Assembly: GCA_019802505.1 (NCBI GenBank)
Contig: JAFMOC010000019.1
Location: 3,144,501-3,208,500 of the forward strand
Length of the DNA: 64,000 nucleotides
Reading direction: 5' to 3'
Origin: Corydoras sp. C115
Lineage: Eukaryota; Chordata; Actinopteri; Siluriformes; Callichthyidae
Shown: positions 25,537-35,047 of the stretch, one piece after another
Numbering within the stretch: position 1 is the first letter of the stretch
How the letters are laid out: each line of letters starts with the position of its first letter
Position numbers and translations under genes: made by a program
The notes under the pieces: generated by a model
Told to the model about the DNA's origin: nothing
Seen by the model: the letters and a program-made list of their open reading frames with translations, nothing else
Databases searched by the model: none

Positions 25537-27204
25537 TTAAGCCTTCCAGAAGTGAACGTCTGGCCATGCCCTTTTTTTTATTGGTGGAAACTGAGGGCAG
25601 TCCCACACACCCGACTAACAGCATGTTAAAAAACTACATAAAAATGTGCTTTTAGAAATACTAATAGTTTGGGTGACTTTCCAGGAACTGACATTTGAGA
25701 CGTGGCCTGTACATAATTCATTCTTAACTTTCAGCCTGTTACTGACAATATAGTGTTCAGTAAAATGTTTTAATAAAGATACAAACAGATTTTAATAAAG
25801 ATACAAAAAGATACATTAACTCCTAAAAAGCTCCAAAATCAATCAAGGCTGATGCATTAAGGTAGATGCATTATCTGGCTCATTAATTGTGTAATTACAT
25901 AATATTAGTTGATACATTCAAGAGATAACCATAAGGGCCAATTGACCTTAGAATAATGTGATGTAATCACAGTGCAATAGCATGACATTCTGAACAACAA
26001 GAAGAGCAAATGAGCCGATGGTCTATTCTGCATAAATTATACGTCAGCAAAGCTGTTTGTCCAATTCCTGAAGGCAGCCGAAGGCACGGTTACATAATAA
26101 ATGCAAACAGATGCACTTCAGAGTGATTTCAGGACAATGTGTTGAGAACGGGTAGCGTGAGTACACAGACCACTTTCAGCTCAATTAAAAGTGTTCAGAA
26201 CGTATTGAATTCATTACATTTACAAAGATTTAAGAACTGGCTCACAACTTTCATTCCAGTTCATCTAAAATGTGTTTGATGTTGTTGTGGTCGGGGCTCG
26301 GGGACTGTGGAAATCAGTCTACTTCATCCACACCAAACTTACCAACCACAACTTCATAAACCTTGGAATAAATAAAATATGCTGGAATAAATAATGCCCT
26401 TCCCTAAACTGTTCCACAAAGCTGAAAGCATAAAATTGTCCAAAAATTCATGGCCAAGTGTCTAAATTTACACACCTGTGGCAACTACACTAAATAAAGC
26501 ATTGATAATTTTATACATCCCAAAAAAAACATTAGTCTGATCATTAGTCTTTATGAACAATTTCAATCTCCTGTTAAATTTAATAATTTTTTATGTTTGT
26601 GTGATTTCTTTTTTACATTTTGCTAAAATTGAGCCCATGACATTTACTGTGCAGATATTTCGATCCTGTTAATGAAACGTTTCCAAAACTAATCAATAAA
26701 GCATGGAATTTCACCAAGTGTTACCTAATGTTCTGGAAGAAAATAAGCTCAATTTAAGTTTTATTCTGCAGCCTCGCAGACTGTAACACAAACCAACACA
26801 CTGAGCAGAATAAAGAGCGTGATGTAAACCAAACATGTCATTAAAATAGCTCTTGATTGCACACATGAAAAATGTCAAAACTTGGTTATGATTTAACAAA
26901 ATCAAAAATAAAAACAAAAGTAATGACCCTACATTGAATTGTACTTCACACAGAATGGATAAACATCCAAAAGAACACTGCCCCTGCCATCCAATACAAA
27001 CAAAGCTACCCTTGAACCTTCACTGTCCAGCATTACACTAACCCATCTCTGACGAAAGTGACTTGGTCAAACGCCACAGGAACTTGTTGACATTGTTGAC
27101 ATTACGTAAATGATATCTAAACCAAAATAAAACACATCTGTATATCACAGGTGAGAGGTGTGCCTTTGTGTGTGTGTGTGTGTGGGGGGGGGTTACTCTT
27201 ATGG
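25537..27204. other. Intergenic interval between tat and tinf2
   Basis: About 1.7 kb upstream of tat and downstream of tinf2. AT-rich, without recognisable coding exon, RNA gene or mobile element. A TG run followed by a G-run lies at 27166-27192. Confidence 0.6.
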
Positions 27205-27209
27205 GAGCT

Positions 27210-27215
27210 TTTATT
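27210..27215 (-). terminator. tinf2: Candidate tinf2 polyadenylation signal
   Basis: AATAAA on the minus strand about 305 bases past the tinf2 stop codon. Confidence 0.4.
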
Positions 27216-27519
27216 TGGCCATAGATTCAAAATTTCATTTTACTCTCTAGAAAAAATTAAAGGTTAATCAAAGTGAAAAGTCAACATTGGTAAACATTCA
27301 AGATTCAAATGCAAATAAACCTATCTAAGCACACACGCAGATGTCAAAGATAAAAGCCATCAAATTACACACAGTTTGTCCTGTGACTAGAACCTGTAGT
27401 CTAAGAGACAGAATCAAACAGCGACAGTACCGCAAACATCTGATTAATGATCACTCTGACAAAATGAGTCGACAACATAATTCTATATCAGAGTGAAACA
27501 GTTCTGCTTTACAGATCCA

Positions 27520-30500
27520 CTACGTCTTTTTTTTTTTCGGCGGCTGGTAATCAGGATCGTCTGAGTCCTGGGTGTCTGATTCAGAATCTGAATATAGGAT
27601 ATTTACATCAAAGATGTCATCAACATTGTTTTTCTCAGTGGATGTCTGGTCTGTAGATCGATCACAGTCTCTCAGTCTGCAGAGCTTCACCTGAGGTTGC
27701 AGCCATTTACACTGCAGGAGATAAGACTGAGTTTCTAAAGACAGGCTGAGTTTGCTTTTCAAAACACCGCTGGATTCTGAAACGACTCCACTATTTAAAG
27801 TTTGTTTTGGCTGCGAAACTTGAGCAGCAATTTGGCTAAGAGTTTCCAGTGCCAATAAAGACGTAGATGAATATTCTAGTGGACTGCTGTGGTGTTGTGT
27901 CAGTGGTACCATAAATGAGTCCTTTTCAGGTGGGGACTCCAGAGACGCAGGATGAGATCTGGCTACTTGAGTCATTTGGTTCTTTGGAAATGAGGCAGAA
28001 CTGGATAAAGATGAAAATGGCAGTGATGAGCATCCTGAAAGTGGAGTAACAGGTGAGGATGTTGAGGAAAATGAGACTTGTGTGAGAAATCTGGCGTTTG
28101 GTTCATGATTTGACGATTCGTTTGATTTTCTTTGCAGTGGAGCTGTAGGAGAGATATCGGGCTGACATGAGGATTCTGATGAAAGGAGTTTTTGCCCATC
28201 ATCCAAATTGAAGAAAGAATCGAGGTTCAAAGACTGAGATATATTTGTTGAGGATGAATCTTGTGAGGTAGCTGCTGAGTCCTGTGTCAGTCTGGGAGGT
28301 GTGTATCGAATGCCTGGACTTTGAGGTGATGCTGAAATTTTTGCTGTCTGCATCAGATCACCCTCCCCATCCTGAACCCGGAGCTCCTCTGAACATTCTT
28401 GTAAGATGCTCTTCATCGTTTTTCCATGTCTAGAGCAAAGCTTCGATGATGACGTACCTGAAGATTTATCCTCTTCTCCAACAAGACTACTTTCTGCTAT
28501 TTGACCCTCTAAACCTTTTTCAGACATTGTTCTTTTACCTCCATCCTGTCTCATGAGTAAAGATCTTTCAGTATTTTCCAAAGATGAACTACAATCAGTA
28601 GGTAAAGGTTCATCTGTAGCATTTTGATTCTGCTTACTTGTCTTTATGCTTTCAACATTGTTGGGCATTAAAACTAAAACACAAAAAATATATATATAAA
28701 ATGCAGAATTATAAAAAAAAACTTAAATAACAATGTAAATACAAGTAAAATCCCATGTTCCTAAACATTTCAAATAAACTTTTTAAAGATCTAAGTTAAA
28801 AAATACATGCAAGTTAATGAGACATCATACCACATCTGAGTAGTCTCTTCAGAGCTTTGGATTGGGAAGCATCATCACAGGTAAGTAACTGCTGCAGAAG
28901 CTCATCGGTTCCCTCTAGCGGCCACGATCGCTTGAACACCTTAGGACGATAGCAACATACATGAAAACCTTAATAATGTTAAAAAAAATGTTCAAAAACA
29001 CACGTTCCTATGTACCTGACCTTACCTGTTCGATATAACTGGGTTGTAAAAGGGCTTTGTTTAATAACTCCAGATAATGTAACAGTCTTTCTTCTAATTT
29101 AATGGTGTATTGCTCTCCATATTGATCCTTCATGAGATTCTACAAAGTATGAAAATAAAGAGAAAAATGTGATTTTCACAATGAGTTCAAAAGTGTAAGT
29201 ATATGAATGACTTGCAAAAGACACGTACTTTAATGTAAGTTTTGCGCCATTCTGTATTTCTGGCCAGGGATTGAGCAAAGTTTCTAAAGTCCTTCTGAGT
29301 CTTCTGCATCAGCTCCATGTGTCTGCGACTCTGAAATTCAAATGACAAAATTCAACTTCCTAAAATTACATTTAAATGTTGAAGGTTCAATAATTCAGAT
29401 TAATTTGTCTGTGGAAGCCCGTCTCTTGTCTAAAGTTCCACTGCCCCTTAGTGGAGAATGACCAAAACTGTACTTACGCTATTGAGATACTGCGGAAGGC
29501 TGTCAGGAAAAAACTTCAATATTTTCGGTTGGATGTCGGCTAAACTCTGTTCATCACCAAACATCCACATGATGATCTGAAATACAAATAACACATGATG
29601 ATCATACTATAATGCAACATTCTTACAACATGGTCAGACTGAGAAATTTAATGAAATAAATGGTTTAATTGATGATGATTCTGTAATAAAATTTTTACAT
29701 AGACTATAGATATAGATATTATAGATGTTTGTCTTATTCAGGTTTTGCTCTGAATAAGAAATTGCCTCAATGTACTTTCAACAGGTTTTACTTATTGAAT
29801 AAGCAAATAATATAAGTTTTAAATAATGATCATTAACAATTCAATCAATGAATGAAAAGCCTCAAAATTACCAAAGTCTTGAGGCCAAACATTATCTTCA
29901 TGTGTTTGATGGGGGTTACTAAGTGAGGAAGTAAGGTGTAAAAACAATCCATATGCTCCAAAACTTTTTCAAAGTGTTGAACTTGTCTGGTCCGGACGAT
30001 CATCCAAGCCTCAGCTGCAGCCACTCGGATTCTGCAGGATTCTTTGAGAGGCTGGCAGATCCGATCACCTTTGAACCACGGTGGTGGGCCTAAAACTGAA
30101 AACAAGACATGAGCTTTCAGCATCAATCAGCTTTCCACTTTATTACATGTCATGTACACAACTGAGCAGTTATTTTATTTTGTATATACTGATTTCTATT
30201 TCTATTATTTTTATTACTTCTCCACATGAGGAAACCCCCGACCCTAATATAGGATAAAGCGGAAGATATAGGATGGATATTCATTCATTCATTATCTCCC
30301 GCTTTATCCTCTATTAGAGTCGCGGTGGGGTTCCCCATGCCCATCCAGGGGAGAACGTTTCGGGCGCTGGGCAGATACACCCAGGACAGGGCGCCAATCT
30401 ATCGCTGGGCACACACTCACTCACACAGACATGCACGCATACACACTCTATATGGGGCAATTTGAAGAATTCAATTGACTTGATCCATGTTTTTGGACTG

Positions 30501-31533
30501 TGGGAGGAAACCGGAGAACCCGGAGGAAACCCACGCAGACACGGGGAGAACATGGAAACTCCACCCAGATGGGGATTCGAACCGGGAATCCCTAGTGCTG
30601 AGAGGAGAACGTGCTGACCACTAAGCCACCGTGCCGCCTTGGATCGATATTCGTTCTCCTAATAGATATATTATACATATCTCTTTAGAACCTGAAATGT
30701 CTCTATTGTGGGACTAATAAAGTCTTACTGTATCTTATCTTATCTCATGGTTTACACAAATGTTTTTTGGGATTTTACAACATACACCAGTCACTTTATT
30801 AGCAACATGTCTCCACACGCTGTCTATTAAATTACTTACAATAAACAGTGTTTCAATAAAATAATACAGTAATCTATTTTGCGGCGACACGGTGGCTTAG
30901 TGGTTTAGCACGTTCGCCTCTCAGCGCTAGTGATTCCCGGTTCGAATCCCCATCTGGGTGGAGTTCCCGTGTTCTCCCCATGTCCGCGTGGGTTTCCTCC
31001 GGGTTCTCCGGTTTCCTCCCACAGTCCAAAAACATGGATCAAGTCATTTGAATTCTCAGAATTGCCCCATATAGAGTGTGTCTGTGTGAGTGAATGTGTG
31101 CCCAGCGATGGATTGGCACCCTGTCCTGGATGTATTTGCCCAGCACCCGAGATGTTCTCCCCTGGATGGGCATGGGGAACCCCACCGCGACCCTAATAGA
31201 GGATAAAGCGGGAGATAATGAATGAATGAATGAATGTTTGCACACTGTGCTGGATGAGAGGAGCACAGAGATGGTGAACTCGTGTCTTGCAAATCAAATC
31301 CAAACACATAAAGTACAATTAGGTAATGTTCAATATTATATAAAACACTTCAAATAACGTATATTTTATCATTTAAAACAAATAATAACCTACAAAAAAC
31401 ACCTCAATCTGTTACACTTACCTTCCAATACGTCGATCATGCGTTTTGTAAAAGCATATTCAATAATCCACATCGGTAACGGTGAGGAGATGTCTGTGCA
31501 GATTTTCTCTCTAAACAAATAATCATCATCCAT
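27520..31533 (-). CDS. tinf2: TERF1-interacting nuclear factor 2 (TIN2, shelterin subunit)
   Basis: TIN2 bridges TRF1, TRF2 and TPP1 in the telomere-capping shelterin complex. Seven coding exons: 31422-31533, 29872-30095, 29478-29576, 29229-29330, 29026-29139, 28831-28939 and 27520-28673. Phases sum to 637 residues (human long form 451). The N-terminal TRFH-like domain is recognisable: RVAAAEAWMIVRTRQVQHFEKVLEHMD and MFGLKTL align with human RFAAAASWQVV...CVEHFPRVLEF and MGLKAKVV, then LMKDQYGEQY with LEQEYGEPF. About 50 residues before this have no human counterpart. The last exon (384 codons) is Ser-rich and disordered and ends in an acidic stretch plus PPKKKKT, a likely nuclear signal. I found no clean F/Y-x-L-x-P TRF1-binding motif; FFNLDD is the nearest. 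The gene is head-to-head with c19orf12. The call rests on the N-terminal domain. Confidence 0.82.
30228..30277 (+). mobile_element. SINE tail fragment
   Basis: Only the last segment of the SINE remains (CGACCCTAATATAGGATAAAG...). It is older and diverged, and is interrupted by the inverted copy that follows. Confidence 0.65.
30281..30638 (-). mobile_element. tRNA-headed SINE, full length, in tinf2 intron 1
   Basis: Full-length copy on the minus strand, from a GCCGCC-complement head near 30638 to a GAATGAATG tail near 30281. Flanks GGATGGATATTC and GGATCGATATTC look like a 12-base target-site duplication with one mismatch. It inserted into the tail of an older copy. Confidence 0.88.
30881..31236 (+). 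mobile_element. tRNA-headed SINE, full length, in tinf2 intron 1
   Basis: The head contains an A-box-like TGGCTTAGTGG and a B-box GGTTCGAATCCC, followed by the shared body and a GAATGAATGAATG tail. It is inverted relative to the copy 240 bases to its left. Confidence 0.9.
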
Positions 31534-31629
31534 CTCAAAGAAAAAGCTTCTGAACTCTAAAACGCAGCAGTCAGCGATTCTTGGTGCTTCATAACCTCAC
31601 AGCAGGACGACTCTGCAGTGTGCTGATTC

Positions 31630-32115
31630 AGGTGGTGGCACCGTGCTGCTGATGTTCTGCTGATGTTCTGCTGATGTCTGCTGATGTGCTGCTGATGTTC
31701 TGCTGATGTGCTGCTGATATTCTGTTGATGTTCTGCTGATGTTCTTTTGATGTGCTGCTGATGTGCTGCTGATGTTCTTCTGATGTTCTTCTGATGTTCT
31801 GCTGATGTTCTTCTGATGTTCTGCTGATGTTCTTCTGATGTGCTGCTGATGTGCTGCTGATGTGCTGCTGATGTGCTACTGATGTGCTACTGATGTTCTT
31901 CTGATGTTCTTCTGATGTGCTGCTGATGTTCTTCTGGTGTTCTTCTGATGTGCTGCTGGTGTTCTTCTGATGTGCTGCTGGTGTTCTTCTGATGTGCTGC
32001 TGATGTTCTTCTGATGTTCTGCTGATTTTCTTCTGATGTGCTGCTGATGTTCTTCTGGTGTTCTTCTGATGTGCTGCTGGTGTTCTTCTGATGTTCTGCT
32101 GATGTTCTGGCTCAG
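31630..32115. repeat. 11-bp minisatellite upstream of tinf2
   Basis: About 43 tandem copies of an 11-base unit with two main variants, GATGTTCTTCT and GATGTGCTGCT, plus mixed and one short unit. It starts about 100 bases upstream of the tinf2 start codon, within the interval shared with c19orf12. The open frames across it arise because the unit has no stop in any phase. Confidence 0.95.
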
Positions 32116-32655
32116 TCGTCGTTCTCATTCATCCCGCTGGACATGTCCGGGCACGTCGGTTCAAAACAAACATGCCTCCAACAAAAGGGCTTCACATTCG
32201 ACATAATTAAAATAGCCGCTCCGCACACAGAGCCACACGGGAATCGAACGAGCCGTTTATCTCTAAAAACGTCGTAAGTGAAACTTTCTACTGAGGACAT
32301 TTTAAAAACATCTTATAACTAATGCTAACCAAACTGAAACTTCATAGTTAAAGACTTTTAATTGAAAAAAAGTTGCAGGGAAAAGTTTTAGCGTACATAC
32401 CATAGTGAATACAAAATATATACAGTACGTAACAAAATTAAACTCTAATAACAGAATAAACACATATTAAAATGTACTTTATGTAGTTGAATAACACCGA
32501 CGAGAGGCAGAGGACATTTATTTTGAAGACTCCGTTCACTAGGCCTGTGTTTAGTTTATTTCCGGAGGGGAATGTGATGAGAGCAGTTCAGTGAAATGGA
32601 AATAAACTTTCTTTTCTTTGATCTTCTGACAAACAACTGAAATTTTAATTCAAAG
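32116..32655. promoter_or_regulatory. Divergent tinf2/c19orf12 promoter region and c19orf12 5' UTR exon
   Basis: The two genes face away from each other across this interval. On the plus strand, TTCAAAG|GTAACT at 32655/32656 is a likely donor for a non-coding c19orf12 exon beginning near 32560-32600. An acceptor, TTATTTATTCAG, lies one base before the c19orf12 ATG. The exact start sites are not visible from sequence. Confidence 0.45.
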
Positions 32656-32815
32656 GTAACTTTTTATTATTTTAATTATTAATCGTACGTTTTGCGCTAA
32701 ATATAAGTCATGACTTTAAAATGATGTAACTATTATGAATTAAACAGCAACCACTGCAATAAACATGTTTATAAAATGTTTTCGGGGCGGAATAATGTCA
32801 AGTTTTACCGTTTAA

Positions 32816-32862
<47 letters not shown>

Positions 32863-32864
<2 letters not shown>

Positions 32865-33210
32865 CGGCACGGTGGCTTAGTGGTTTAGCATGTTCTCCTC
32901 TCAGCACTAGGGATTCCCGGTTCGAATCCCCATCTGGGTGGAGTTTCCATGTTCTCCCCGTGTCCGCGTGGGTTTCCTCCGGGTTCTCCGGTTTCCTCCC
33001 ACAGTCCAAAAACATGGATCAAGTCAATTGAGTTCTCTAAATTGCCCCATATAGAGAATGTCTGTGTGAGTGAGTGTGTGCCCAGCGATGGATTGGCACC
33101 CTGTCCTGGGTCTATCTGCCCAGCGCCCGAAACGTTCTCCCCTGGATGGGCATGGGGAACCCCACCGCGACCCTAATAGAGGATAAAGCGGGAGATAATG
33201 AATGAATGAA
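32863..33210 (+). mobile_element. tRNA-headed SINE inserted in a (TA)n tract
   Basis: Full-length copy with both Pol III boxes. (TA)n stands on both sides (about 32829-32862 and 33210-33226), so the insertion split a microsatellite or the target duplication lies within it. It sits in the predicted 5' UTR intron of c19orf12. Confidence 0.9.
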
Positions 33211-33300
33211 TATATATATATATATAAAGTGTCTCAATGCGAACATACATGTCACGTGGTTTAGTCATGTGATTTCAGTTTTATTGATTATTTATTCAGG

Positions 33301-34374
33301 ATGGCTCCACGGATTGATGACGTCATGAGGCTGTGTTGTGAGTTGTCAGAAAACCAGCAGATAAGGACAACCGTGAAGAATTCTGGGAAGGGGGCCATGA
33401 CAGCTGGAGGTCTTGCCTTTGCAGGAGGGTTGGTGGGGGGGCCGCTTGGAATTGCAGTCGGTAAATCTCACATATTTTATTTTGAAGTTCTTTTCAAAAA
33501 GAGCTTGTTTTGCGCGGCACGCTGGCTTAGTGGTTTAGCATGTTCTCCTCTCAGCACTAGGGATTCGAATCCCCATCTGGGTGGAGGTTCCATGTTCTCC
33601 CCGTGTCCACGTGGGTTTCCTCAAGTTCAAGTTATTTATTTATGTTGCGCTTTTTACATCAGTACATCGTCACAAAGCAGCTTTACAGAATGAAAAGCCT
33701 TTAAACCCCCAAAGAGCGAGCCGAAGCGACAGTGGCAAGAAAAAACTCCCTTTTATGTTGTTATTTAAGGAAGAAACCTTGGGAGGACCAAGACTCAGTG
33801 GGGGACTCATCCTCCGGGTTCTCCGGTTTCCTCCCACAGTCCAAAAACATGGATCAAGTCAATTGAGTTCTCCAAATTGCCCCATATAGAGTGTGTATGT
33901 GTGAGTGAGTGTGTGCCCAGCGATAGATTGGCGCCCTGTCCTGGGTGTATCTGCCCAGCGCCCGAAGCGTTCTCCCCTGGATGGGCATGGGGAACCCCAC
34001 CGCGACTCTAATAGAGGATAAAGCAGGAGATAATGGATGAATGAACTTGTTTTGCTTTTCTATTCAGATTTTAAGTGTGAATATAACTTTGACTCTGATC
34101 ATTGCTAGGCGGTGCAGTTGGAGGACTCCTGGGATGCTGGATGACGAGCGGCCAGTTTAAACCACTTCCACAGGTCATAATGGAATTAACTCCAATACAA
34201 CAGGAGGCACTTTTTAAAGAAGTCATCGCTATATTGGGCTCCATCGAGTGGACTGATGTTGTTCAGTTAACAGCTGTTGTGAAAGGCAGTGCAACTCTTC
34301 AGCAGCAGGTGACTGCTGCGTTACTAAACTACATTCATAAGGAACTTCATGCTGAAATACAGTATGTGGACTAA
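33301..34374 (+). CDS. c19orf12: Protein C19orf12 homologue
   Basis: Small membrane-associated protein; human C19orf12 is found at mitochondria and ER and is mutated in a brain iron-accumulation disease (MPAN). Its molecular activity is not settled. Two coding exons, 33301-33460 and 34109-34374, give 141 residues, matching the human short form. A glycine-rich hydrophobic hairpin runs over residues about 33-66 (GGLAFAGGLVGGPLGIAVG joined to GAVGGLLG). It is followed by the conserved WMTSGQFKP, EWTDVVQLTA and a C-terminal KELHAEIQYVD. The single coding intron contains a SINE that itself carries another inserted element. The start codon directly follows a splice acceptor, implying a non-coding first exon. 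It is convergent with the kelch gene downstream. Confidence 0.93.
33514..34045 (+). mobile_element. SINE copy in c19orf12 intron, interrupted by a second element
   Basis: Flanked by perfect 10-base target-site duplications CTTGTTTTGC (33504-33513 and 34046-34055). Head, body and tail match the other copies once the internal insertion at about 33623-33809 is set aside. The B-box region has a short deletion (GGATTCGAATCCCC). Confidence 0.92.
33623..33809 (+). mobile_element. Second dispersed element nested in the SINE
   Basis: About 187 bases flanked by TCCTC on both sides (33618-33622 and 33810-33814), a likely 5-base duplication. It contains GCGCTTTTTACATC, CACAAAGCAGCTTTACAGAA, GGCAAGAAAAAACTCCC and AAGGAAGAAACCTTGGGAGG. 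I recognise these as an abundant dispersed fish repeat; its family name is not certain. Confidence 0.8.
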
Positions 34375-34585
34375 AACCAAAAATGTTGCACGTCATACAA
34401 ATATGTCCCAAAACAGGCTGCCAGTAACTGATATTTGTGAATAAGTAATTATGAATGAAACTAAACTGCAGACTGATGAATGACAGGATGTGACTGTCTG
34501 TGTCAGACCACAGGATGTGTACTGTATGTTCCAAAATGTTTATGGTGCGATCACTGTTTGTAATCTTAAATGTTATGTAGTAAAG

Positions 34586-34623
<38 letters not shown>

Positions 34624-35047
34624 CTTGTATTTTAATCATTTAATTAATGGGTTGATTTTATTTATATGATTTTTTTTTGCCATTGTTGTCATGTCGCTTA
34701 TTTGCCTCTTTTGCCTTTTGTAGTCTGGTGCTCCTGAATGTCTTTATTCTGGTTTGATGATGTTTTATGATGATGTTTTGAATTTGTGCAAAATTACTTG
34801 ATTTGAAAGTGCTGTATAATTAAAACTGGTATATAATGCATATGAAGGAAAAAGAATGGAAATGGAACAGCTGGATCAATAAAAAAATGTTACATTTTTC
34901 TGTTAATCTCTAGTTGTGGTTACAAGAAAAGAAATGGCAAGGAAATCCAATATCTAGGTACAAAACATACCATTGTAGGTGAGTCGCCTGGATCCTAAAA
35001 CCGTAATATCTCAGCTTAAATTGCCCCTGTATAAGGAAGCATATGAT
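34375..35047. other. Convergent 3' region between c19orf12 and the kelch gene
   Basis: Holds the c19orf12 3' UTR, an (AT)n tract at about 34589-34620 and an AATAAA near 34877. No other feature was seen. Confidence 0.55.

Noticed and set aside
30886..30953. tRNA gene
   Set aside because: A- and B-box motifs are present, but they form the head of the SINE with no proper anticodon arm or 3' acceptor stem; the same head recurs in the other copies.
30930..31196. ORF starting with MFSPCPRGFPPGSPVSSHSPK-type sequence, also found at 16828, 30314, 32949, 41778 and 43900
   Set aside because: These frames all lie inside copies of the same SINE. Their similarity reflects recent copying of a non-coding element, not a protein family.
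31630..32115. CRISPR-like array
   Set aside because: The repeats are 11 bases with no unique spacers and the genome is vertebrate; this is a minisatellite.
31628..32128. 166-codon ORF rich in EEHQ and SST repeats
   Set aside because: It is the translation of the 11-bp minisatellite, whose unit has no stop in any phase. No start context or homology supports it.
32112..32300. 62-codon Cys-containing ORF upstream of tinf2
   Set aside because: Short, no recognisable domain, overlaps the minisatellite edge and the divergent promoter. Chance ORF more likely.
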